Made by a program: the position numbers and the translations under genes. Shown in pieces: positions 53,659 to 62,733 of a DNA stretch of 64,000 nt. Each line of letters begins with the position of its first letter. Within the stretch, counting starts at the first letter, position 1. The stretch comes from Algibacter sp045066735. GTDB taxonomy: Bacteria; Bacteroidota; Bacteroidia; Flavobacteriales; Flavobacteriaceae. Location of the stretch: contig NZ_JBISHH010000024.1 in NCBI RefSeq assembly GCF_045066735.1, positions 124,001 through 188,000 of the forward strand. Reading direction: 5' to 3'. The notes below the pieces were generated by a model. The model searched no databases. It was given only the letters and a program-made list of their open reading frames with translations, and was not told the origin of the DNA.

Positions 53659-54813
53659 TTATTTTTTTATCTTATTTCTTACCCGATTCGCTAATAGTAA
53701 TGTCAACTTTTTAATTGATATGCTGGAAAACAAATAATTAAAGACTTCCTCATTACTAACATCAAAAAGAGTAAGCTCATTAAAATTGTATTTAGAATCA
53801 AGAGAAAAAACTTCGCCTTCTATCTTATAAACCAAATTTAAAACCATTGGTTTTACTTCTAATCCAAAATATTTTGCAGATTGATTTCTGTTTTTTTTAG
53901 ACGATATTAAATACTCTGTTTTTATATTTTCAATTACTTTTTCTCCGTACAAATCTACAGAAAATTCGATATCTTCTAAAGCTGGAGATAACCTCTTTAA
54001 TCGTGAAGGCAAAATCTCAAAAAAAGCATCGTAAACATTAATAGATTTTTCTATTTCAATAAAACGTATTTCTTTTCCTAAAAAAAAAGGCACTTGATAC
54101 ACAACATTACTTTTTCTATTATGAGTTCCGCTATCACCAAAGTTTGTAGAGAATGAAGCTGTTGGATACACAAAATACTTATCGGTAAACACCAAATACT
54201 TTATAAAAAACTTTAACCAAGATGTCTCTGGCCAGTTTTTAACCTGTATTGGAATTGGGTCGGACTCTATTATCCTTTGTCCTTCTAACCACTCCCTAAA
54301 ACCATTCCATTGCTTTTTTGTCCATGCTTGCCCCCATGACGATGCTATTTGCAAAAAAAACACATCATTAGAATCTGAAATTGTTTCGAAAGGATACTTA
54401 TTTAAAAAGTTTTTCTTGTGAGTATAAAGCGATATACCTCCTATTTTATCCTCGTTTTTATAAAAAGTTAAGGCTTTCGTTGTGTAATTATAAAATTCTG
54501 GGCTCACAAATAAGTCATCTTCTAACATTATTATAGACTCATAGTCATTAACTAAATCTCCACAAGTTAAAACATGTTTTCTTAGTCCTAAATTTTCAGA
54601 ATGTTTTATAATACGCTTTTCTCCATACTTCCAAACAAAGTTTTCAGCAAAATCAACAACATCTGTATGTTTCGTTGTATTTTGGTAATCTATACTGATT
54701 ACTAAAGGAACTCCGGCCTCTTCATAATAAGCCTCTTCCAAAGACTTTAGCAATCTTTTTAATGATTTAGGCCTATTAAAGGTAATTACAACTATCGCAG
54801 GTTTTACATCCAT
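53659..54813 (-). CDS. GT2/GNT-I-like glycosyltransferase
   Basis: 384 residues. The N-terminal catalytic domain starts AIVVITFNRPKSLKRLLKSL and has the acidic metal-binding motif MLEDDLFVSPEF (Glu-Asp-Asp, like the EDD motif of GnT-I/family 13 enzymes). Farther on are ISLYTHKK and SSWGQAWTKKQW, typical of this bacterial group. A C-terminal region of about 130 residues is not recognised. No membrane helices. It adds a sugar to the repeat unit; donor unknown. Confidence 0.82.
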   Translation of the reverse strand: MDVKPAIVVITFNRPKSLKRLLKSLEEAYYEEAGVPLVISIDYQNTTKHTDVVDFAENFVWKYGEKRIIKHSENLGLRKHVLTCGDLVNDYESIIMLEDDLFVSPEFYNYTTKALTFYKNEDKIGGISLYTHKKNFLNKYPFETISDSNDVFFLQIASSWGQAWTKKQWNGFREWLEGQRIIESDPIPIQVKNWPETSWLKFFIKYLVFTDKYFVYPTASFSTNFGDSGTHNRKSNVVYQVPFFLGKEIRFIEIEKSINVYDAFFEILPSRLKRLSPALEDIEFSVDLYGEKVIENIKTEYLISSKKNRNQSAKYFGLEVKPMVLNLVYKIEGEVFSLDSKYNFNELTLFDVSNEEVFNYLFSSISIKKLTLLLANRVRNKIKK

Positions 54814-54835
54814 AATACATCTTTAAAAATCACAA

Positions 54836-55975
54836 TTAGTTGTTCTCGACCTTTTTCCATACACTATCCCACATTTCTGTTGTAGAATTATACAAATGTT
54901 CTTTTTTAACTATTAATTGATTCCTTATTTCTTGCTCTCTATTAAAAAAAGTATCTATTTTTTCTGAAATATCTTTTTTAGATATCTCTACATCTAGTAC
55001 CATATCTTTTAACTCATAATCTTCAAAAAGCTTGTTATACTTATGGCTCCAACTAGTTGCAAGACAAGGAACACCTTGACTTAACGCACTTGCAACGCCG
55101 TGATAACGAGAAGACAGTACCATATGTGATGCACCTATAATTCCTTTAACTTCTTTTGCATTTAACCCTGTAGCTATTGAGTATTTATTTCCTAAAGAAG
55201 CATTTATTTTTTTGCACAATTCTAAATCGCGTTTACCTTCATGATTTAAAATAAAAACATCTTTTCCCTTTTTTTCGATTTCTACACAAAACATCTTTAT
55301 AAACTCGATATATTGGTTAGCTCCACTTTTAGTATGGGTTAACATTTTCCTATTTGGAATGATACAAACTTTTCCTTTTAATTCATTATATCTTTCAGGG
55401 AAAACACCATTAACCCGAACCGTAAAATCAGGGTAACACCAGAGTTTATCTTTATTAGCACCACCAGACAAAAGATGCTTGTAAGAAATATCTTCTCTAG
55501 CGATTATAATATCTACATGCTCGTTAATAATTTTTACTACATTTTTACCTGAAGTAGTTTCAAAAGGTCCAAAAGCTTGTGGTAGTAGAACAATTTTAGC
55601 TCCTTGAGCTTTGTGTTTTTTATAATACTTATCTAATGTGTTTAAATATTCTTCTGAATGATTCCATTGGTCTGAAAATTGAAAGCCTCCGGCATCTAAC
55701 AACACATTAGTAGGCTTATCCATAAACCAAGGTTTAAAGTATGTTAAAGGTAATTTCAGCCTACTAAAAACAGCTACAATATAGCGTGAGTATTTTAAGA
55801 AAAAACGCTCTGTAAACTTTAAAGAGGTTTCTATTGGAATTCTGTTATTTAGGCTATTTGGATTGTATGTAACTACTGCATTTGGAAATTTTGTTTTTAT
55901 TTCCTCTAATATGCCATAAAGCATCAATTCTGCTCCCTTGTTTTGAGTATTTGTACCGTCTATCTGAATTTTCAT
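54836..55975 (-). CDS. Polysaccharide pyruvyltransferase family protein
   Basis: 379 residues. The N-terminus MKIQIDGTNTQNKGAELMLY and the C-terminal MVLSSRYHGVASALSQGVPC (with SRYHG) are characteristic of the WcaK/CsaB-type polysaccharide pyruvyltransferase family with a GT-B-like fold. Members transfer pyruvate from phosphoenolpyruvate to a sugar to form a ketal, giving the glycan a negative charge; some relatives may do other things. The gene lies next to a nitroreductase-family gene, a pairing often seen in Bacteroidota glycan loci. Confidence 0.85.
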   Translation of the reverse strand: MKIQIDGTNTQNKGAELMLYGILEEIKTKFPNAVVTYNPNSLNNRIPIETSLKFTERFFLKYSRYIVAVFSRLKLPLTYFKPWFMDKPTNVLLDAGGFQFSDQWNHSEEYLNTLDKYYKKHKAQGAKIVLLPQAFGPFETTSGKNVVKIINEHVDIIIAREDISYKHLLSGGANKDKLWCYPDFTVRVNGVFPERYNELKGKVCIIPNRKMLTHTKSGANQYIEFIKMFCVEIEKKGKDVFILNHEGKRDLELCKKINASLGNKYSIATGLNAKEVKGIIGASHMVLSSRYHGVASALSQGVPCLATSWSHKYNKLFEDYELKDMVLDVEISKKDISEKIDTFFNREQEIRNQLIVKKEHLYNSTTEMWDSVWKKVENN

Positions 55976-55983
55976 TATCTCCT

Positions 55984-57015
55984 TTAATTGTATTTTCTAA
56001 TATAATCTAAACTTTTTTTCTCTGAATAAGCAACCTTACCTTCTGGGTCTGGATAACCTACGGCCAAACACATAATTGCCCTCTGATGTTTTTTTAAATT
56101 CAGAAATTTTGCCATTTTTTGCTCTAAATGCTCAACATCAGGCCAATTTATAGCACAACTACCTAACCCTAATGTTTCTAAAGCGAAAATTAAAGTCATA
56201 TTAGCTAAAGACGCGTCTATGTAAATAACGTGCCTATCTCCTTCATAAAAATAAGCATCTAAATTACCAACAGCAACAATTAACATTGGAATACCGTCTG
56301 AATAACCTTTTACCCCCATAGGTAATCCAACTATTGTTTTAAGTAATTCTGGATCGTCAATAATACGATATTCAAAAGGTTGTCTATTACAAGCACTAGG
56401 TGATTGGTTTGCTGCTAATATTGCTTTATCAACCAACTCATGAGGTACTTTTTTATTTAAAAACCATCTTACTGAACGTCGGTATTTTGTTAATTTATAA
56501 AAATCTTCATAAGAAATATTTGGCTTCTTTGAGTCTTCTCTAAAATAAGGGATTGATTCCTTTCCTGAATTATTTTTTATTGACTCCTGGTGTATAACTT
56601 TATAAAACTTCTTAGCTTGCTCGTCTATAATAGGGTGCTTTCCGGCCAATTCAAAATAACTTTGTAATACATCATGAAACCACTTAAACTGATTATTTGT
56701 CTGCATTTTATCCTTTTCCCAAACCTTCTCAAACACATCAATAGTTTCAGAAATAAAATTTAAAGCAAAAATCTCTCTACGTGGTCGCATCAGAAGGCCT
56801 TTTTCTATCCTATGGGTATTCCGTATCAATGTAAATATACTAGCCTTATTTTTATTTAGCTCTTTTAAATGATTTACTTTACCTACTAAAACAGCTTGAT
56901 GCTCTCTTCTAAAAGTAGAAGAAAACAACAAATAATATAAACTACTTAAAAAACCCGTCGAGGTAAAAAGGCTAGGAAAAACAACATTCTTTATAAATTT
57001 TAATTTATTCTTCAT
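55984..57015 (-). CDS. Nitroreductase-family flavoprotein in a polysaccharide locus
   Basis: 343 residues. The C-terminal domain (about 175-343) is a nitroreductase/FMN fold: KYRRSVRWFLNKKVPHELVD, then NQSPSACNRQPFEYRI, then ALETLGLGSCAINWPD. The N-terminal about 170 residues are an extension not found in classic nitroreductases and include a hydrophobic stretch near 12-30. Such proteins recur in Bacteroidota capsule loci together with pyruvyltransferases. Their reaction is not established, and a redox step on a sugar or on its pyruvyl substituent is possible. It is 8 bp from the pyruvyltransferase gene. Confidence 0.85.
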   Translation of the reverse strand: MKNKLKFIKNVVFPSLFTSTGFLSSLYYLLFSSTFRREHQAVLVGKVNHLKELNKNKASIFTLIRNTHRIEKGLLMRPRREIFALNFISETIDVFEKVWEKDKMQTNNQFKWFHDVLQSYFELAGKHPIIDEQAKKFYKVIHQESIKNNSGKESIPYFREDSKKPNISYEDFYKLTKYRRSVRWFLNKKVPHELVDKAILAANQSPSACNRQPFEYRIIDDPELLKTIVGLPMGVKGYSDGIPMLIVAVGNLDAYFYEGDRHVIYIDASLANMTLIFALETLGLGSCAINWPDVEHLEQKMAKFLNLKKHQRAIMCLAVGYPDPEGKVAYSEKKSLDYIRKYN

Positions 57016-57026
57016 TCTTAAATTCT

Positions 57027-58454
57027 TTATTTTAAAAGTTTAAGTACTTTTATTATATATATTTTTTCTAGTTTATAAATTATTAAAAGATAAAAAATTA
57101 TATATATTGGAGCTAAAACAAGTAAATTATTAATGTTTATAAAATAGCAAGTTATAAATACAGCAGAAGAAGCGCATAAAACGCCTAAAAAGGCACTTTT
57201 AATAGCTTTTAATATTTCAAAAAAAGATAAATCAATCTCTCTTCTCAAAACTATTGTTGCAACAATTACAAGAGCTATTTTATTAAGTAATATTGCATAT
57301 GCAGCACCTTTTAATCCATAATTAACAATCCCAATATACAAACTTGGAACTAAAACAATAAGTGTTAACCCTATTATTATTTTCATTTCAAGTTGTGGTT
57401 TACCTAAACCTCTAATAAGCGACGTGAATGAATTTACCGACAAATGAACCATCATTGCTATTGACAAGATTTGAAGCGGTACTATAGTTTCAATCCACTT
57501 ATCACCAAAAAAACCTAAAATTATATCTTCAGAAAAAATTAAAATAAATGCCATTAAAGGATAGGCTACTAAAGAATTTAAATTTATTATTTTTAGAAAA
57601 TAGTCTTTTAATTTCTCCTTATTATCTTGGGACTTACCAAAAACAGGGTACATCACCTTATTTAATACATTACTGATAACCTGCCTTAATTGTTCTGTTA
57701 ATGAAAAAGAAAGTGTATAAGCCCCTAATGATGATGACCCTAACAATTTTCCTATCATTAAATTATCTATATTATAAGTAATAGCGCCAAAGATAGTAGT
57801 TGCCGTTGAGTATGCTCCAAATCCAAAAATATTTTTAAAATGTTCTTTATTCCATTCTAGATTTGGTTTCCACTTAGTTGCTAAAAGCAGAAGTGGAAAA
57901 GAAATAAGTGAACCAAGAACACTATTAATAACTAATGCCCAAACTCCAAAATTAAAATAAGCAGAAATTAATGCTGTTACGCCTGCTATTAATGCTGACA
58001 AATTAAAAATTTTAGCCATTTTTTTAAAATTCATGGCTCTTGTTAAAATTACTGTATGAATTAAAATTAAAGGCCTGAATAAAATACTTAAACTTAATAC
58101 AGGTACTAATGTTATAAGCATAGGTTCTTCATAAAAATTTGCAGCAAAAGGACCTACAATAAAACTAATTAATAAATATAAACCCAAACCCCAAGCTAAA
58201 CCAGTCCAAAATGCTGTTGAATACATTTTCTCAGCTTCATAATCATCCTTTTTTTGGACTAAAGCTGCTTCTATTCCAAATTCTGATGCTGCAGTTGCAA
58301 CAGCAATAAAAACCATAGCCATTCCTACTAAACCAAATTCATTTGGCAATAATAATTTTGCTAAAATTATTCTAATAGAAAACCTAAAAAGCACGTCCAA
58401 AACAACTTGAATCCCTCTCCATTTTACTCCTGAAACAATTTTTTTTGAATCCAT
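57027..58454 (-). CDS. Wzx-type flippase (lipopolysaccharide biosynthesis, MOP superfamily)
   Basis: 475 residues with about 12-14 transmembrane helices. It starts VSGVKWRGIQVVLDVLFRFS and contains LLPNEFGLVGMAMVFIAV, the WzxC/polysaccharide_synt_C-type N-terminus. It moves the undecaprenyl-linked repeat unit across the inner membrane. It is the only flippase of this locus and differs in sequence from the one at 23616-25079. A 69-bp gap separates it from the GDP-fucose synthase gene. Confidence 0.92.
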   Translation of the reverse strand: MDSKKIVSGVKWRGIQVVLDVLFRFSIRIILAKLLLPNEFGLVGMAMVFIAVATAASEFGIEAALVQKKDDYEAEKMYSTAFWTGLAWGLGLYLLISFIVGPFAANFYEEPMLITLVPVLSLSILFRPLILIHTVILTRAMNFKKMAKIFNLSALIAGVTALISAYFNFGVWALVINSVLGSLISFPLLLLATKWKPNLEWNKEHFKNIFGFGAYSTATTIFGAITYNIDNLMIGKLLGSSSLGAYTLSFSLTEQLRQVISNVLNKVMYPVFGKSQDNKEKLKDYFLKIINLNSLVAYPLMAFILIFSEDIILGFFGDKWIETIVPLQILSIAMMVHLSVNSFTSLIRGLGKPQLEMKIIIGLTLIVLVPSLYIGIVNYGLKGAAYAILLNKIALVIVATIVLRREIDLSFFEILKAIKSAFLGVLCASSAVFITCYFININNLLVLAPIYIIFYLLIIYKLEKIYIIKVLKLLK

Positions 58455-58523
58455 CTTTAAATTTACACCTTAATGAAAGTATTGGTTTCCTTTTTGAAAT
58501 AATTTTAATGATACTTATTGTAT

Positions 58524-59573
58524 CTATTGTTTCCCAATATACCAATCATACATTTTTACTATGCCTTCTTTTAAAGTAATTTCATGCTTCCAACCTAAAC
58601 TGTTTAATTTAGATACATCTGTTAATTTTTTCATAGTCCCATCTGGCTTTTCGGTATTGTATATTAAATCTCCCGTAAAACCAATGATTTTTTTTATTAA
58701 TTCAGCCAATTCCTTAATTGAAATATCAACTCCGGTACCTATATTAATATGTGTGTTTCTAACGTCTATTTCACTAGTAGCATAGGTGTCAGAAAAGTCT
58801 CTGTTTTCTATAATAAAAACGCAGGCATCTGCCATATCTTTACTCCACAAAAATTCGCGTTTAGGCTTTCCTGATCCCCAAATTTCCACACTATGCTCAG
58901 AAACCCCAAATGAGGCTAAATAATCCCTAGCATCTGCTATAGTATTAACACCCAAATCTTTTACAACTTCGTCGTACTTAGCTTCTGACAATAATTTAGC
59001 TAAATGAATTTTTCTAATTAACGCTGGTAATACATGCGATTTTTCTAAATCGAAATTATCATTCGGACCATATAAATTTGTTGGCATTACCGATATAAAA
59101 TTAGTGCCATACTGCAAGTTGTAACTTTCGCACATTTTAATACCTGCTATTTTAGCAATGGCATAAGGTTCGTTTGTATATTCTAGTGTATCGGTTAACA
59201 AACTATCTTCTGTCATGGGTTGCGGCGCATTTTTAGGATAAATACAAGTACTTCCTAAAAACAATAACTTATTTACCTTATTTAAATAACTTTGATGAAT
59301 CACATTATTTTGAATCATCATATTTTCGTAAATAAAATCGGCCCTATACACATTATTGGCTGCAATACCACCAACTTTGGCTGCCGCTAAAAACACATAC
59401 TCTGGTTTCTCTTCTCTAAAAAACGCCGCTACGGCATCTTGATCTATTAAGTCAAGCTCCTTATGTGTTCTTGTTACAATATTAATGTAACCTTTCTGCT
59501 TAAGATTTTCTAATATTGCGCTCCCAACTAGCCCTCTATGCCCAGCTATATATATTTTAGAGTTTTTATTCAT
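58524..59573 (-). CDS. fcl: GDP-L-fucose synthase
   Basis: 349 residues, extended SDR fold. The NADP-binding GHRGLVGSAI is at 11-20, STCIYP at 108-113, and catalytic Tyr137 and Lys141 lie in YAIAKIAG. It carries an insertion at about 190-225 relative to the 321-residue E. coli enzyme, which seems common in this phylum. It epimerises and reduces GDP-4-keto-6-deoxymannose to GDP-L-fucose. The Gmd gene that makes its substrate lies 6 bp upstream. Confidence 0.95.
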   Translation of the reverse strand: MNKNSKIYIAGHRGLVGSAILENLKQKGYINIVTRTHKELDLIDQDAVAAFFREEKPEYVFLAAAKVGGIAANNVYRADFIYENMMIQNNVIHQSYLNKVNKLLFLGSTCIYPKNAPQPMTEDSLLTDTLEYTNEPYAIAKIAGIKMCESYNLQYGTNFISVMPTNLYGPNDNFDLEKSHVLPALIRKIHLAKLLSEAKYDEVVKDLGVNTIADARDYLASFGVSEHSVEIWGSGKPKREFLWSKDMADACVFIIENRDFSDTYATSEIDVRNTHINIGTGVDISIKELAELIKKIIGFTGDLIYNTEKPDGTMKKLTDVSKLNSLGWKHEITLKEGIVKMYDWYIGKQ

Positions 59574-59579
59574 TACTAA

Positions 59580-60698
59580 TTATTCAAAATAATTTAGTGT
59601 TTTATAGCCTCCTTCTTTTAAGTATTGATCCTTTTGCATCAATTTAATATCACTCTGCATCATGTCTTTAACTAAACTCTGTAAATCATGTTCTGGTACC
59701 CAACCTAATTTATTATTAGCTTTAGAAGGGTCTCCAATCAATAATTCCACCTCTGTTGGTCTAAAATATTTAGGATCGACTGCTAATACTTGCTTTCCAA
59801 TCTCTAATTGAAAATTTGGATTGTTGCATTTTTTAACATATGCTTTTTCATCAACCCCTTTGCCTTTAAATTCTAGTTCTATTCCTACTTCCAAGAAGGC
59901 CATTTTCACAAAATCTCTAACTGTAGTAGTTTTTCCTGTGGCAATTACCCAGTCTTCCGCTTGATCTGATTGCAAAATCATCCACATCATTCGAACATAA
60001 TCTTTAGCATGCCCCCAATCTCTTTGTGCATCTAAATTTCCTAAATAAAACTGATCTTGAAGTCCTAATGCAATTCTTGAGGTTGCTCTTGTTATTTTAC
60101 GTGTAACAAACGTTTCTCCGCGAATAGGTGATTCATGGTTGAATAAAATCCCATTACAGGCATACATACCATAAGCTTCTCTATAATTTACTGTAATCCA
60201 AAAAGCATACATTTTTGCAACTGCATAAGGACTTCTTGGATAAAATGGAGTAGTTTCAGATTGCGGTACTTCTTGTACTTTACCATATAATTCGGATGTA
60301 GATGCTTGATAAATTCTGGTTTTCTTTTCTAAACCTAACATTCTAACCGCATCTAAAATTCTTAATGTACCAATACCGTCTGCATTAGCAGTATACTCCG
60401 GCACTTCAAAAGAAACATGAACATGGCTCATTGCTGCCAAATTGTATATTTCATCTGGTTGAATTTCCTGAATCAGCCTTATCAAATTTGTGCTATCCGT
60501 CATATCTCCATAATGCAGAAAGAAGTTCCTATCCTCAACATGAGGATCTTGGTATAAATGGTCTATTCGATCTGTATTAAACAAAGACGAACGTCTTTTT
60601 AACCCATGAACTTTATATCCTTTTTTAAGTAAAAACTCACTTAAATAAGCTCCATCTTGACCGGTAACTCCTGTAATTAGTGCAACTTTACTACTCAT
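59580..60698 (-). CDS. gmd: GDP-mannose 4,6-dehydratase
   Basis: 372 residues from the ATG at 60698. An ATG 21 bp farther upstream overlaps the lipoprotein gene and gives a longer, unusual N-terminus. The cofactor motif GVTGQDGAYL, the TSELYGK segment and YAVAKMYAFW with the catalytic Tyr-Lys are intact. FNHESPIRGETFVTRKI is diagnostic for Gmd. It converts GDP-mannose to GDP-4-keto-6-deoxymannose, the first step to GDP-L-fucose. No GDP-mannose-forming genes are in the window. Confidence 0.96.
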   Translation of the reverse strand: MSSKVALITGVTGQDGAYLSEFLLKKGYKVHGLKRRSSLFNTDRIDHLYQDPHVEDRNFFLHYGDMTDSTNLIRLIQEIQPDEIYNLAAMSHVHVSFEVPEYTANADGIGTLRILDAVRMLGLEKKTRIYQASTSELYGKVQEVPQSETTPFYPRSPYAVAKMYAFWITVNYREAYGMYACNGILFNHESPIRGETFVTRKITRATSRIALGLQDQFYLGNLDAQRDWGHAKDYVRMMWMILQSDQAEDWVIATGKTTTVRDFVKMAFLEVGIELEFKGKGVDEKAYVKKCNNPNFQLEIGKQVLAVDPKYFRPTEVELLIGDPSKANNKLGWVPEHDLQSLVKDMMQSDIKLMQKDQYLKEGGYKTLNYFE

Positions 60699-60708
60699 TT
60701 TATTTTCT

Positions 60709-61257
60709 TTATAATTCAAGTTCTATTTTTTGATTTAACAAAGCCGTTGAAACTAAAAACGGATCATACTTTCCATCAATAACTCTTCTTCCATAGCCAA
60801 GATCTTTTTTTACCATATAAACATTAGGCACAAAAAAAGCTTTAGCCGTGGCATTATCAATCTCTATTTTTTTATCATTTAAAGTCAGGTTAAATGATTT
60901 AATAGAAATATCACTTAGGTTTTTACTACCATTGTCTCCAAGATCAATTCTTAATTTGTAAGGCAAAATATCTTTAGGCAATTCAAAAGTAATCCTTTGA
61001 TAATCTTTACTTCCTTTAACACGCTTAGAAATCATACTTTTTGAACTAAAGCTTCCGTTTGGGTCGTCTGCTACATAAAAAACATCAAACTTATCATCTT
61101 CTGTAACTTTTGCTTCTATCTCAATCTTGAATATATTATCGTTTATATTTTTTACGGTAGTTTCTGTTTTTTCAATCGTACTTTCTACCTCCTTTTTCGT
61201 TTCGTTTTTACAAGCAAAACTTAGGGTAAGTATTAAAATTAAAACTGCTTTTTTCAT
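60709..61257 (-). CDS. Putative lipoprotein, function unknown
   Basis: 182 residues with a lipoprotein-like signal (MKKAVLILILTLSFAC, Cys16), a Lys/Glu/Thr linker, and then a beta-rich domain (about 45-182) with alternating strands such as RITFELPKDILPYKLRIDLG and SIKSFNLTLNDKKIEID. The pattern suggests a jelly-roll, carbohydrate-binding-like domain, but I recognise no family. It lies between gmd and an SGNH-like/MBOAT pair, so it may bind or help export or decorate the glycan. Function is open. Confidence 0.65.
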   Translation of the reverse strand: MKKAVLILILTLSFACKNETKKEVESTIEKTETTVKNINDNIFKIEIEAKVTEDDKFDVFYVADDPNGSFSSKSMISKRVKGSKDYQRITFELPKDILPYKLRIDLGDNGSKNLSDISIKSFNLTLNDKKIEIDNATAKAFFVPNVYMVKKDLGYGRRVIDGKYDPFLVSTALLNQKIELEL

Positions 61258-61270
61258 AATAATTAATCGT

Positions 61271-62722
61271 TTATTTGATATATATATTTTTTATTTTTTT
61301 TCCTGTATTTACAGATTTAACTAAACCTTCTTTATTTTTACTTAATAGGTAAATATCATATTCTCCTTGTTCCAATAAATCACTAGTAAAACTTATCTCA
61401 AAACCTGAATTGTCATAAAGGCCATTTTCCTTTTTAAAGTATTTTGTAACGTCTTTTCTTACTTTAGCTTCTGTGTGAACGAAAAATATGAAATCGTCAT
61501 CTTTTTTCAGACCAATATAAATTTTATTTCCTTTTGAAACCTTATCTTTTAAATATGCCCACCCTTGAAACTTTAAAGTCGTATTTCCTCGATTTATAAG
61601 AGTAGTTTTAACCCCTTTTTTATTGTTTATTCTTTCTAGGTTAAATTTGAGTGATAAATCTCCCGATAAAGAATCTGCTATGTTTTCGTTATACAAATAC
61701 GTCTCTAAAAGAGATTTATTAATTTTTTCTAAATTAAAATTATATTCATCATTTATGTAGTTCGCAATTAAGCTACTTGCTTTTACACCGCCTTTATAAT
61801 TTAAATGATTATTTAATATATCTTTTTCACTTAAAAAACATGTTCTTGAAAATCCTTTTGTTTTTTGATTTAAATCTAATAACCTGACATTAGAATACTC
61901 CTTAAAAATACCTAATAGTTTTTTATTTACATCTTCTACTTGATTTCTAATTTTTGGGTACAATCCCTCATAATATGGTAAAGTTAAAAATACAAGTTCA
62001 AAGTTATGCTCTATTGATAGTTTAATTATTTTTTTTATAATCTCCTCTTGATCTTTCGATAAACTTATTTTTCTAGTTATAGTTTTAGCTTTAATTATAT
62101 CTGCCTCTTTCTGAGATTTTACCGCATAAGATCTATAGTGATCCCTATAAATATTATCTCTAACATTATTAGACGTATATTTATATAAAACTTTTGATTG
62201 ACTTTTTAAATCGCTCCAATTTTCATGAGCCCTAAAAACATTGAATAGATTGTAAATTTTGTTCTCTTTAAAAACAAGATCTATTTCATTTTTCTTGTTA
62301 AGACTTACTTTTTTACCAAAAATATCCATTTTGTTTTTTACTCTTAACAGTCCAGTAGTGTCTAAAAACGTTGTATCTGCAATTGTATTTAAAAAAGTAA
62401 AATTCTCAATTATTACTAATTTAGGTTTCTGATTCATTAACGCTTCCTCTAGTCTATAATAGGCATGGAAAATATTACTTGCTCTTATACCTAGATTATA
62501 TGAGTTCAACTTACATTTAGCATCTATTACGCTTGTGTTTATTCCGTTAGCTGTATGAGAGTCTCCAACAAACAAAACATCTAGTGAGTTTTTTTTCTTT
62601 TCATGTAAAAAGAAATATTTATCAAAAACAGGATCATCGGCAACAAAATAAGAATCTAGTTTATAGATAATTAAAAATAGTATACATAAAAACAATATGC
62701 TTTTTAAAAATAATTTTTTCAT
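61271..62722 (-). CDS. SGNH-like membrane-anchored protein, probable partner of the MBOAT acyltransferase
   Basis: 483 residues. One N-terminal transmembrane helix (about 7-24) leaves the rest outside. A GDS(H) block lies at 53-56 (LFVGDSHTANG), as in SGNH esterases and AlgJ/AlgX-type acetyltransferases. The C-terminal block has His306 (NNHLNYKGG), but the usual Asp three residues before it is Leu303; Asp301 is nearest. After about residue 350 a separate beta-sandwich domain (GWAYLKDKV to the end) is fused. With the AlgI-like MBOAT gene 11 bp upstream, it probably takes part in periplasmic O-acylation of the polysaccharide, either transferring or removing acyl groups. Confidence 0.75.
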   Translation of the reverse strand: MKKLFLKSILFLCILFLIIYKLDSYFVADDPVFDKYFFLHEKKKNSLDVLFVGDSHTANGINTSVIDAKCKLNSYNLGIRASNIFHAYYRLEEALMNQKPKLVIIENFTFLNTIADTTFLDTTGLLRVKNKMDIFGKKVSLNKKNEIDLVFKENKIYNLFNVFRAHENWSDLKSQSKVLYKYTSNNVRDNIYRDHYRSYAVKSQKEADIIKAKTITRKISLSKDQEEIIKKIIKLSIEHNFELVFLTLPYYEGLYPKIRNQVEDVNKKLLGIFKEYSNVRLLDLNQKTKGFSRTCFLSEKDILNNHLNYKGGVKASSLIANYINDEYNFNLEKINKSLLETYLYNENIADSLSGDLSLKFNLERINNKKGVKTTLINRGNTTLKFQGWAYLKDKVSKGNKIYIGLKKDDDFIFFVHTEAKVRKDVTKYFKKENGLYDNSGFEISFTSDLLEQGEYDIYLLSKNKEGLVKSVNTGKKIKNIYIK

Positions 62723-62733
62723 CTACTTAAGAG

